A stretch of DNA of 64,000 bases. Origin: UBA1189 sp045594245. Its GTDB lineage: Bacteria; Bacteroidota; Bacteroidia; Bacteroidales; Bacteroidaceae. Shown here piece after piece: positions 19,123 through 27,349 of this stretch. The notes under the pieces were generated by a model, which was not told where the DNA came from, ran no database searches, and worked only from the letters and a program-made list of their open reading frames with translations. The first letter of the stretch is position 1. Each line of letters starts with the position of its first letter. Both the position numbers and the translations under genes were made by a program. The DNA is taken from contig JAZNYG010000010.1 in the NCBI GenBank assembly GCA_045594245.1, forward strand, positions 1-64,000, read 5' to 3'.

Positions 19123-19169
19123 AAGCCATCAAAGTACGTTTTCAGACTTTATTGGTTGTTGCGAGTGGA
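19123..19169 (+). repeat. Direct repeat copy 2 bordering accessory block 1
   Basis: AAGCCATCAAAGTACG (19123-19138) is joined directly to the 31-bp block 19139-19169 that begins TTTTCAGACTTTAT. It matches the copy at 16102-16161, which carries a 13-bp insertion between the blocks. The two copies bracket the RNA gene and the five-gene cassette. Confidence 0.75.
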
Positions 19170-19252
19170 TGGATGCCAGAAGAAGAGTTCTCTTGGTGTG
19201 TTTGCATATGTCAAATTAAGTAACTACTTTTACGGGACAAAACGAGAAATAA

Positions 19253-19780
19253 ATGAGAGAAGAAATCAAAATCTATCGTTCGGTGTGGAGGAATGCTCTA
19301 CTGATTCTCTGTTGCCTTGCATTTGCAGCGGGCAGTGTCTTGATTTTGCTTGATGGGAATGAGAAACCTTTGATGGTTATCATTGCAGCATGGATTGGTA
19401 TCCTGTTCTTTGGTTTGGGCGGATTATTTGTTGCCTATCTTGTGCTAAAGGAGCTGTTGACGCGGACACCGTATCTCGTCATTACGGACGAGAAGGTGAT
19501 AATGAACGCAGGGAAGCCATGGGAGGCATCGTTTGCCGATGTGGAAATCTTCTTCCTCACTCGTGTCTCTACTACCTAGATGATAGGAATTAAATACAAG
19601 AAGAATATTGAGACTCAACGGCTGGATAATGCCGGCCAGTGGGGCCGTGCAGTACGCAACTTCAATGTCAAGGTTGCGGGCGCCCAAGAATCTATCGCCG
19701 CCGATGGACTGACGATAAAGCCACAAGTATTGTGCGATTTGCTGAATGAAAGGTTGGAGGAGTTTAATCGGAACAAATGA
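19253..19780 (+). pseudogene. STM3941-family membrane protein gene interrupted by one in-frame TAG
   Basis: Two reading frames in the same phase (19253-19579 and 19580-19780) are separated only by TAG at 19577-19579. Together they encode an STM3941-like protein of about 175 aa. The first part has two hydrophobic segments (NALLILCCLAFAAGSVLILL and MVIIAAWIGILFFGLGGLF) and then YLVITDEKVIMNAGKPWEASFADVE (quoted in part: YLVITDEKVIMNAG). The second begins MIGIKYKKN and ends in a helical tail, as expected for the family. A single base change from a sense codon such as AAG, CAG or GAG explains the stop. The alternatives are sequencing error, readthrough, or two separate peptides. The family itself is of unknown function. 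Confidence 0.75.
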
Positions 19781-19787
19781 ATCGGGC

Positions 19788-20432
19788 ATGAGAACTTTTG
19801 CAAGTATTCTATTGTGCGCACTGTGTTGTATGCAATCAGTGGCGCAGAACGAGGCTAAAAGGATATATACCATTGACGACAAGCAGGAGAACGTCACGAA
19901 TGATGAGTTTGCAGGGGGAACGTTGTCGGGTGTACAGATTTCAAAAGAGCCCCTTAGAATGACCGCGGGTGACACGTTTGATCTTGAGCAAGAAGGCCAC
20001 GAACAAGAAAAGGCTATAAGGATGCTGAGTGACTTCTATAGCAGGTATTTGTTTGGGCGGGGCGTTGCCCATTTCCAATTGGATGCTACGAAATACTGCA
20101 CGCCACGCTTCCTAAGCAAACTGGGCGAAGACTACGAGAAACAGCTACAAGAAGACTACATCATCTCACAAGAGGAACTTGGCCTTGAATGGTGGAGTTA
20201 CTATAACTTTATCAATGGCTATCAGGACGGGCCGCACGATATTAATGAAGTAATGAAGGTCGTACACGAGCACGACAACACCTACCGTATATATTTCATC
20301 GAGAATGGCTATGAGAATCACCGCTTGATAGACCTTGTAGAGCGCGACGATTCGTTGTTTATCGATGATGTATACCGACTAAAGTTTGAACTGATTGATA
20401 ATGTATACAGACCTGTACGATACTATGAATAG
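19788..20432 (+). CDS. Secreted hypothetical protein (DUF3828-like possibility)
   Basis: A 214-aa protein with a signal peptide (MRTFASILLCALCCMQSVAQ). ATG 19788 was chosen because it gives this signal and lies 8 bases after the STM3941 frame. The mature part is acidic with aromatic-rich beta segments (YRIYFIENGYENHRLIDLV, DSLFIDDVYRLKF) and a helical MLSDFYSRYLFG segment. This resembles NTF2-like DUF3828 proteins, but weakly. It is probably periplasmic. It ends five bases from a convergent lipoprotein gene. Confidence 0.7.
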   Translation: MRTFASILLCALCCMQSVAQNEAKRIYTIDDKQENVTNDEFAGGTLSGVQISKEPLRMTAGDTFDLEQEGHEQEKAIRMLSDFYSRYLFGRGVAHFQLDATKYCTPRFLSKLGEDYEKQLQEDYIISQEELGLEWWSYYNFINGYQDGPHDINEVMKVVHEHDNTYRIYFIENGYENHRLIDLVERDDSLFIDDVYRLKFELIDNVYRPVRYYE

Positions 20433-20437
20433 AACGG

Positions 20438-20950
20438 CTACCTTCTATCCATAATTTGTTCTAAAGCTTCGGGCCCGAATTCGCGCCAATTATTCAGTTC
20501 CGCAGAATTAGGCTGATAGGCCTTGAGTTTTGCAAGCGAGTCGAGTTCAGCCATGAATGCCTCTGAACCATAGAGGCATCCGCTCACGAAAGCACGATTG
20601 ACAGCATCGCTGAAGTCTGCCCGCTGGCGAAGACGGCGGTCATAAAGATTGCGCATGTGCATGAAGACTGAATCGGCCTTGGCCTTCTCACCTAAATGAT
20701 GCCACGCAAATGCTTCGGAGGCAAAAACTTCCGGAACATACCAAAAGATGGCTTGGGCAGAGTCGGATAGTGCCATTACGGCATCCCACTGAACACTGTC
20801 TTCTTCCATCAAACGGGTTATATCGTTGGCCAATTGCACATGCAGTGCCATTTGCTCTTCAGGGACTTTCAAGGGTATAGTATCTGTAGGCGCATTATTG
20901 CAGGCCAAGAACCCCAGTATGATACAGAAGCTGAATAATTTTCTTTGCAT
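20438..20950 (-). CDS. Hypothetical lipoprotein, TPR-like helical
   Basis: A 170-aa protein with a lipobox signal (FCIILGFLAC, Cys17). The mature part is helical (AFAWHHLGEKAKADSVFMHM and similar) and reads like one or two TPR-type repeats. It is convergent with the upstream + gene (5-bp gap), with no room for a separate terminator. On the minus strand, TACCTTTG about 30 bases before its ATG is a good -7 element. Confidence 0.75.
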   Translation of the reverse strand: MQRKLFSFCIILGFLACNNAPTDTIPLKVPEEQMALHVQLANDITRLMEEDSVQWDAVMALSDSAQAIFWYVPEVFASEAFAWHHLGEKAKADSVFMHMRNLYDRRLRQRADFSDAVNRAFVSGCLYGSEAFMAELDSLAKLKAYQPNSAELNNWREFGPEALEQIMDRR

Positions 20951-21346
20951 GACAATAGATGTTTTATTTGTGCAAAGGTAAAGATTGTTTTTGTATATTG
21001 CAAATGCCCTATCTTTGCGCTGTTTAATGCCGCTTCGCTGGCACAGAAATTAGGCTGCGGCTTGCGGAAGTTGAGTCTTTATATACATTTATGGCTGTGC
21101 CAAGAAAATACACGGCGCCTCGGGATAAAAAAACAATTTTATTTTTGTTCTCCTCTCGGCTTATTGTATCTTTGCGGTAACCGCGAAGATATATAGGATA
21201 AGGCTGCAAGCAGCACTCCTCGGGGAAGCTAAAGCTTCCTTCGTCGCAACCGACGCTAATTTCGCGTCGGTGCTGTGAAAAATATTGAAGTGAACTTCAT
21301 ATTTCTCGCTCGTTTATTACTATCTTTGCATCCAAAGAATATAAAT
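20951..21346. promoter_or_regulatory. Composite promoter and hairpin region upstream of rnhB
   Basis: No gene is seen in this stretch. It carries three TATCTTTG elements on + (near 21011, at 21167-21174 and at 21321-21328). Between the second and third are two clean hairpins: GGAAGCT-AA-AGCTTCC (21224-21239) and ACCGACGC...GCGTCGGT (21249-21271). Words such as GGCTGTGCCAA, TCCTCTCGGCTT and CTTCATATTTCTCGCTCG also occur in the gap before the first lipoprotein (about 150-265), in a different order. The last TATCTTTG probably drives rnhB. The earlier ones may be duplicated promoter remnants or may drive a small RNA of about 100 nt. Confidence 0.6.
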
Positions 21347-21952
21347 ATGCTTTTGCCTTGCCTACATCCTGAACTTATTGAGGCCGGCTGCGACGAGGCG
21401 GGTCGTGGCTGCTTGGCGGGTGACGTGTATGCTGCTGCGGTGATACTGCCGCCCGACTATACGCACCCCCTGCTCAACGACTCTAAGCAGCTCACCGAGC
21501 GGCAGCGCTATGCCCTGCGCGAAGATGTGGAACGCGATGCGCTGGCTTGGGCGCTGGGCATCGTCACCGCCAAGGAGATTGACGAGATCAACATCCTCAA
21601 TGCCTCTATCCTCGCCATGCACCGTGCCTTGGATGCGCTCACCCTGCGCCCTCAGTATATCGTCATCGACGGCAATAAGTTCAAGCCCTATGGCGACACC
21701 CCCTACGAGACGGTGGTCAAGGGCGACGGCAAGCTGATGAACATTGCGGCGGCCTCGATCCTTGCCAAGACCTACCGCGACGACTATATGAACCGTCTGC
21801 ACGAGGAGTACCCCCACTACGACTGGAACCACAACAAGGGATACCCCACCGCCAAGCACCGCGCGGGCATCAAGGAGCATGGCCTCACGCCCTATCACCG
21901 CATGAGCTACAACCTCTTGGGCGACGGACAGCTGTCGCTCGACTTCGGATGA
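21347..21952 (+). CDS. rnhB: Ribonuclease HII
   Basis: A 201-aa RNase HII that removes ribonucleotides misincorporated in DNA and RNA primers. ATG 21347 follows the TATCTTTG at 21321-21328; the longer in-frame start at 21275 precedes that promoter. The hallmark is AGCDEAGRGCLAGDVYAAAVIL (shown in part: CDEAGRGCLAGDV), with catalytic Asp-Glu. Further motifs are LNDSKQLTERQR, the conserved Asp in YIVIDGNKF, and AAASILAKTYRDDYM. The C-terminus YDWNHNKGYPTAKHR is typical. Confidence 0.97.
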   Translation: MLLPCLHPELIEAGCDEAGRGCLAGDVYAAAVILPPDYTHPLLNDSKQLTERQRYALREDVERDALAWALGIVTAKEIDEINILNASILAMHRALDALTLRPQYIVIDGNKFKPYGDTPYETVVKGDGKLMNIAAASILAKTYRDDYMNRLHEEYPHYDWNHNKGYPTAKHRAGIKEHGLTPYHRMSYNLLGDGQLSLDFG

Positions 21953-21973
21953 CAAACCATAAAGATAAATATT

Positions 21974-22651
21974 ATGAAAAAGACACTTCTCACACTCGCA
22001 GTGCTGCTCTGCTCCTTGGCAGGCATGGCACAACGTCCCTCGGTAAGTATCCTGGGCGACTCGTATTCTACTTTTGAGGGCTACCTCACGCCCGACACGA
22101 TGGATATATGGTACTTTGCCGGTCCGCAGGATGCCCGCCGCACCGATGTGACCAAGGTGGGCGAGACCTGGTGGATGCAGCTCATCAAGAAGCGCGACTG
22201 GAAACTCGAAGTCAACAACTCGTGGTCGGGCTCTACCATCTGCTACACCGGCTATCGCGACGAGGACTACAGCAACCGCTCCTTCGTGTTGCGCACTGCC
22301 GCCCTCGGCAGTCCCGACATCATCCTCATCTTCGGTGGAACGAATGACTCATGGGCAGGTTCGCCCATCGGCGAGTACAAATATGAGGGCTGGCGCCGTG
22401 CCGACCTCTACACCTTCCGCCCTGCCATGGCTTGCATGCTCGCCCGCATCCAGGAGCGCTACCCCACGGCTGATGTCTACTTCATCTCCAATGACGGACT
22501 GAAACCCAGTATTACCGAGTCGATGGTGGAGATCTGCAAGCACTACGGTGTGCCGTTGATACAGCTTCAGAACATCAGTAAGACCGCCAGTCATCCCAAC
22601 ATTGAAGGCATGCAGCAGATTGCCGAGCAGATAGATAGAGCTATCAATTGA
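21974..22651 (+). CDS. Secreted SGNH/GDSL-type hydrolase
   Basis: A 225-aa protein with a signal peptide (MKKTLLTLAVLLCSLAGMAQ). The SGNH blocks are visible: block I SILGDSYSTFEGY (nucleophile Ser), block III FGGTNDSW (oxyanion Asn), and block V ASHPNIEGM (catalytic His). It is probably a periplasmic or secreted esterase, perhaps a carbohydrate deacetylase; the substrate is not readable. It follows rnhB after 21 bp and may be co-transcribed. Confidence 0.9.
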   Translation: MKKTLLTLAVLLCSLAGMAQRPSVSILGDSYSTFEGYLTPDTMDIWYFAGPQDARRTDVTKVGETWWMQLIKKRDWKLEVNNSWSGSTICYTGYRDEDYSNRSFVLRTAALGSPDIILIFGGTNDSWAGSPIGEYKYEGWRRADLYTFRPAMACMLARIQERYPTADVYFISNDGLKPSITESMVEICKHYGVPLIQLQNISKTASHPNIEGMQQIAEQIDRAIN

Positions 22652-22660
22652 ATAAAGCCG

Positions 22661-23167
22661 CTATCTAAAGTCCTTGAGTTGCATCTGCAAGCGCTGGCGA
22701 GTAAAGAAGATACGACTCTTGACTGTCCCTAAAGGGAGCGACAGTTTATCGGCTATCTCACGATATTTGAAGCCCGATACGTGCATTGCAAAGGGAACAC
22801 GGTATTCGCGTGGCAACGCATTAACAGCACGGCGTATCTCTTTGGTGTCATAGGCGCTCTCTGTGCTCTCAAAACCTGCGTCCTGTGGAAGTGAAAGGTG
22901 ATACAGGTTATCAGTACGATCCACAAAGGTCTGGTCACGCACTACCTTACGATAGTTATTAATAAAGATATTACGCATAATCGTGTACATCCATCCCTTA
23001 AAGTTTGTATCTGGAGTATACTTGTCCTGATTATCGAGGGCTTTGAGCGATGTTTCCTGAAGGAGGTCATACGCTTCATCACGATCCATTGTCAACTTGT
23101 AGGCATAACGTAACAGTTCGTCTTGTACTGCGACCAAATCTCTCTGAAATTTTCCCGTTGTACTCAT
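22661..23167 (-). CDS. ECF-type RNA polymerase sigma factor
   Basis: A 168-aa sigma-70 family ECF factor. The start at 23167 (MSTTGKFQRDL) is preferred because the upstream extension of 54 residues is basic and covers the probable promoter (TACATTTG on the minus strand near 23244-23251). Region 2 is AYKLTMDRDEAYDLLQETSLKA with FKGWMYTIMRNIFINNYRK. Region 4 is LPREYRVPFAMHVSGFKYREIADKLSLPLGTVKSRI (shown in part: REIADKLSLPLGTVKSRI). No anti-sigma gene is adjacent. The two genes converge (9 bp) with the SGNH hydrolase. Confidence 0.93.
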   Translation of the reverse strand: MSTTGKFQRDLVAVQDELLRYAYKLTMDRDEAYDLLQETSLKALDNQDKYTPDTNFKGWMYTIMRNIFINNYRKVVRDQTFVDRTDNLYHLSLPQDAGFESTESAYDTKEIRRAVNALPREYRVPFAMHVSGFKYREIADKLSLPLGTVKSRIFFTRQRLQMQLKDFR

Positions 23168-23343
23168 AATTTCTTTTTTACCTTTATTATTATCGTTTAC
23201 TTTCCACTTCTTAGAAATTCTCTTTTGTCGTTTCTGACGTCGCAAATGTACAACGATAAACAATAGGCACACGGGCAAAAACATGCGATTAGATGGGTGA
23301 AAAACTATTTTTGAACAATATTCCCCCATAAAAAAACGAAAAA

Positions 23344-23367
23344 CACCGCATCTGTACTGATGCGGTG
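23344..23367 (-). terminator. Bidirectional-looking terminator after the M60 protease gene
   Basis: CACCGCATC (23344-23352), loop TGTACT, GATGCGGTG (23359-23367). On the minus strand the stem is followed by TTTTTCGTTTTT. T-rich DNA also follows on +. Confidence 0.85.
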
Positions 23368-23396
23368 CCCTTTTTATAATTCTTTTCTGATGGATA

Positions 23397-26300
23397 TTAT
23401 CGGATTACCACCTTCATACCACCACGAATGTAAATACCTGGAGCAGGTGCAGCCACAGGACGTCCCATCAAATCGTATAGCTGCTCGGTTTCGGGAGTAG
23501 GCACAACTGGAGCAATAGAAGTAGAGGTTCCTACCTTAATAAATTGCCAAGGCACACTCTTCTTATCCGATGTCTGCACATAGTTTGAGGTATTGGTAGT
23601 CCATTTCGACCCTGCAATAGTAGAGATGACATAACCATCCTGCTCTTCATCTGGTGTAATCACAAAGGGAATGGCCGGTGTATTGACAGTCGCATCAACA
23701 GCAAGATTACTCTTCCCACTCACTGCATACGCTCCTGTGCCAACCTTACGATTAACAATATAGTATTGTCCTTCCACATCTGCGGGCAAGAAGCACCAGA
23801 GGAAGGTGGGATCATCATATTCAACCGAGTAGCTGGGTGTGTACTCCAATGCTCGCAAATAGGTGAGGTAGCGGGGAGCCGACTTCTCAAACGAGAGGTA
23901 CAGATCACTGCCAACCGGACTGATATAATAGAGCACATACTCCTCCTCGGTAGAGGTTTCGGGCAAGTAGAGCGGTTTACTGTAGCCTGCAACGATATTA
24001 TCAATAAGGGTGGTGATAGTATTGATGAGAGCAGGAACATTGTCGTAGCAGTCTACCAAGCGACAATCCGCCCAATTGTGTAGGAACACATACCCTTGCA
24101 GTTCACCTGCCCATGCTTGTAGTGTATCGGCTCCCACAAGAGGAGTCACGTCTGCCTGAAGGGCCATATTGCTTCCGTCCATCTCTGTGCTATAATCAGT
24201 GATTAGATTAGAGAGTATCTCCTCAGCACGAGCCATCAGTACGTTCAGTTGAGTTTCGAAGACTTCGCTTTGCCCGTCAACGACACAGGTCAGATACCAG
24301 GTAGACGCCTTTGCATTGGCAGCCCATCCTACAACACTCTTGCCGGCATCGCAGTGAAGAGCACCATACTGCTGCGAAGCATCATTTATCGTAAAGGTAC
24401 CGTTACCATTATCTGTCACTGTAAATTTCACAGCATCGGCAGTTTTGGTAGCTGTCGCCACAGCCTGGGCACTTTGTCCGATAGAGCTGATGTAGTTTCC
24501 TGTACTCTTACAACGGATGCAGTAAATGCCATCTCCTGCCGGCTCGAATGCCCACTGCTTGGCATCATTGGTTGCAGGGTCGGCAACGGTACAGCGCAGT
24601 TTTGTTCCCGAAGTCGCCATTGAATAGGATGGGTAGTTGGCGTTGTGCAGGACATACCAGTTGGCCGCATAGATGGTCTGCTTGATGTCCGTAGCAGCTG
24701 CAATACGACGCATCTCTTCATCGAGCAGTGTAGCCCACTTTCCATAGGAATGAACGCTCTGGTCCTTGTTGTCATAAGCAGTTTGGGCGTCACCAAGGAG
24801 TATATCCAGCGCCTCTACCGCCGAGCCAAAATAGTAGCCCGCCTTCATGCCTGTCTCGTCGCTCATTGCCATAGTTGCTTTAGCCTGCTTGATGGCAGCG
24901 GCCAATGCTGCATATTGCTGTTCCTCATCGCCTCCCTCAGCAGTGGTAGGCACAAGCACATCAGCACCATCGGCTTGGGCAGCCACTATATAGATTTCCT
25001 GTGCAGCCACCTCATCGGGAAGTGTGAAGGTGAGCTTGTTGGAGCCATAGAGCAGGGCATCGTCAGCCTTGGCATACACCTTGAAACCCAATGCTCCTGT
25101 ACCTTCTGTGATGGTCACCTTGGCGCCAGCCTTGCTGTAGAGGTAGCCCTCGGCCTTTACCGAAATATCCATATAATCAGTATAGTGACCCAAATCGCCA
25201 GCCTCAGCAGCCGAAACAGAGGTGCCATGATGCAACTTATCACCACTACCACCATCGGTACGCGGAATGGGCTTCACACGATCCTCAATAAAGATGATTG
25301 AGGGAGCCTTGGGATATTGGGCTGCATGGGCAAGAAACTCATCCACATCGCTCTGACGGGTAGTAAGATAGAAATCGCCATAGTCACCGATATGCTGCTT
25401 GTCGGTCAGTTCCAGATAACCCCAGAAACGAAAGAACTCTGAGAGGTCGAGCTGAGCCACATCGCAGCAAGCCTTGGCAAAAAGGAGCAAGTCCTCGTTG
25501 CCGTACACGTAGTTGGCATAATATTTAGGGTCGCGTGCCTTCATCGGGGTAGCACGCATAGCCTGTAATACGCGAGGATAAAAGGTTGTGTCAACCTTGG
25601 CCTCATGGAAGTAAAGATAGAGCTGCCAGAACATGCGCATGGTAGAAGCTCCATCGCGCAGGATATAGGGCTTATGATTGCCATAGTCATTGAAGATAAC
25701 GCTATTGGCCGAACCGCGTGATACAAACTTGCCAAGCTTGTTCAGTGTCAAGTTGGAGAAGAAGTTATTAGATACCTCTGATGTGCCTACCGACTGGATG
25801 GCAGCCTGATGCACATGACCATTCTCATGGGCAGGACCCCAGCAGTTGTCGGCATTGCTCATCATGCGCTCGTATGGAAGCAGATTACCGGTGTAAGAGT
25901 CGAGATACTGTGTACGATAGTGTGTAGCCGACTGATAGCCCGAAGTAAGAGAAATGGCGCAGTTGAGATTGTTGAACTTCGTCAAGCGCACATCCTCAAT
26001 ACCCAACATGTCTTGCTGCCAACGGGTCATATCGTCCCACCAGCCTATAGCGTCGGTGATGGTATTGGGACAGAACTGCTTCAGATAGTAGCGGCTCATG
26101 TGAAACATGATGCGCTCGCCCTTCACCTGAAACACATCGGCCGTAGCAAGATTGGCCATCATGTCTACCCAGTCGGCATCGTCATGCTCCTCCTTATTCC
26201 AGAAACCATTGACAACACCCTGCTCCACATGAATCTTAAGTGCGGGATAGTCGGTAATGAGCACATCGCTCTCCAGAGAGGTATTGCCGACATATTGGAT

Positions 26301-27299
26301 AAAGAGATTTGAATAATCCTTTACAGTGGACACCATATTGAGTCCCTTCTTCAGGTCGTAGGCTGTACCCTGAATACCCGAACCATTGATAACCTCTGCT
26401 TTCAAGGTTGCTCCTTCGGGGACATCATCGCCTACGAAGATATAAAGCACATCGCCAGCCTGGCCATAAATGCCAGTGGGGTTGTTGATTCGTCCATACT
26501 TCTTGGTATAGAGCACATTGGCCCAATAGTCCGGATCGCTGTAAGCCTTGTAATTGCGTACGCGGAACTCCTCTTCACGATGCCCCCAAGCCTTGTTCTT
26601 AATCTTCACAGCCATATCCTGCAAGGAGATGGGGAGTGCTGCCATAGCAGTACGCAATGCGGCATCGTCCATCTGAACATACGAGGGCCGCAGTTCTGTA
26701 CAGGTAAGGTCTGTAAAGAAGGTGGGGAGCAAAGCATTGTACTCGTCGATATGCTGCATGAGTTCGAGCTTGGCCTGATACTCTGCGTAATGTTTCTGGA
26801 AAGCAGCTTGCTGCAGTGAGATGGCCTCGCTCGAAACGTTCACCTCCTCAAACTGCCACTGCGATCCTGTATTAGCCTCGTCGTACCAGCGAACGATATT
26901 GTTGCTACCATCCAAATGCAGATAGGCACCCGATGCCTGTCCGATGGCATATTGTGTACCATTCACTTGGGTTAGATACATCACAGCCTCCTCGGCACCC
27001 GTGGGATAAATACGAGTTGACTGTTGGGCGCAATGATGCAGGTACTGCCCAGAATAAGCATTCTGTATCGTATAGCCATTGTTGCTCTCCTTAAGGAGCC
27101 ACAATTGCTTAAAGTCGTCATTGCCAGCGGCATCGACAGACGCCAACTGGCGAGCGATACAGTCTTCGCTTATCACCTTGTCAGATTTTACATTATGTAT
27201 GCGATATACCTTGCCCGACTCGGGGGTGACATACGCAAAAAGCTGGACCGCGCTTGCCACAATCGTCAACAATGTAATAGAAATTCTTTTCATTCTCAT
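23397..27299 (-). CDS. Secreted M60-family (enhancin/mucinase-type) zinc metalloprotease
   Basis: A 1300-aa secreted protein. It has a signal peptide (KRISITLLTIVASAVQLFAY) and an N-terminal beta-trefoil/ricin-like region (YRIHNVKSDKVISED, IQNAYSGQYLHH). The M60 catalytic domain has the zinc motif HENGHVHQ at about residue 489, with the second glutamate in GTSEVSN (HExxHx(n)E). There are long helical linkers and a second ricin-like region in the C-terminal third. It ends YDLMGRPVAAPAPGIYI, a C-terminal motif of Bacteroidales secreted proteins. M60 proteases of gut Bacteroides cleave O-glycosylated mucins (family knowledge); that activity here is inferred. ATG 27293 is an equally possible start. 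A terminator lies downstream at 23344-23367. Confidence 0.88.
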   Translation of the reverse strand: MRMKRISITLLTIVASAVQLFAYVTPESGKVYRIHNVKSDKVISEDCIARQLASVDAAGNDDFKQLWLLKESNNGYTIQNAYSGQYLHHCAQQSTRIYPTGAEEAVMYLTQVNGTQYAIGQASGAYLHLDGSNNIVRWYDEANTGSQWQFEEVNVSSEAISLQQAAFQKHYAEYQAKLELMQHIDEYNALLPTFFTDLTCTELRPSYVQMDDAALRTAMAALPISLQDMAVKIKNKAWGHREEEFRVRNYKAYSDPDYWANVLYTKKYGRINNPTGIYGQAGDVLYIFVGDDVPEGATLKAEVINGSGIQGTAYDLKKGLNMVSTVKDYSNLFIQYVGNTSLESDVLITDYPALKIHVEQGVVNGFWNKEEHDDADWVDMMANLATADVFQVKGERIMFHMSRYYLKQFCPNTITDAIGWWDDMTRWQQDMLGIEDVRLTKFNNLNCAISLTSGYQSATHYRTQYLDSYTGNLLPYERMMSNADNCWGPAHENGHVHQAAIQSVGTSEVSNNFFSNLTLNKLGKFVSRGSANSVIFNDYGNHKPYILRDGASTMRMFWQLYLYFHEAKVDTTFYPRVLQAMRATPMKARDPKYYANYVYGNEDLLLFAKACCDVAQLDLSEFFRFWGYLELTDKQHIGDYGDFYLTTRQSDVDEFLAHAAQYPKAPSIIFIEDRVKPIPRTDGGSGDKLHHGTSVSAAEAGDLGHYTDYMDISVKAEGYLYSKAGAKVTITEGTGALGFKVYAKADDALLYGSNKLTFTLPDEVAAQEIYIVAAQADGADVLVPTTAEGGDEEQQYAALAAAIKQAKATMAMSDETGMKAGYYFGSAVEALDILLGDAQTAYDNKDQSVHSYGKWATLLDEEMRRIAAATDIKQTIYAANWYVLHNANYPSYSMATSGTKLRCTVADPATNDAKQWAFEPAGDGIYCIRCKSTGNYISSIGQSAQAVATATKTADAVKFTVTDNGNGTFTINDASQQYGALHCDAGKSVVGWAANAKASTWYLTCVVDGQSEVFETQLNVLMARAEEILSNLITDYSTEMDGSNMALQADVTPLVGADTLQAWAGELQGYVFLHNWADCRLVDCYDNVPALINTITTLIDNIVAGYSKPLYLPETSTEEEYVLYYISPVGSDLYLSFEKSAPRYLTYLRALEYTPSYSVEYDDPTFLWCFLPADVEGQYYIVNRKVGTGAYAVSGKSNLAVDATVNTPAIPFVITPDEEQDGYVISTIAGSKWTTNTSNYVQTSDKKSVPWQFIKVGTSTSIAPVVPTPETEQLYDLMGRPVAAPAPGIYIRGGMKVVIR

Positions 27300-27349
27300 T
27301 GGTTATTAAATTTTTAAAGGTTACACTATTTTATCTTTTCGTCTAAGTT

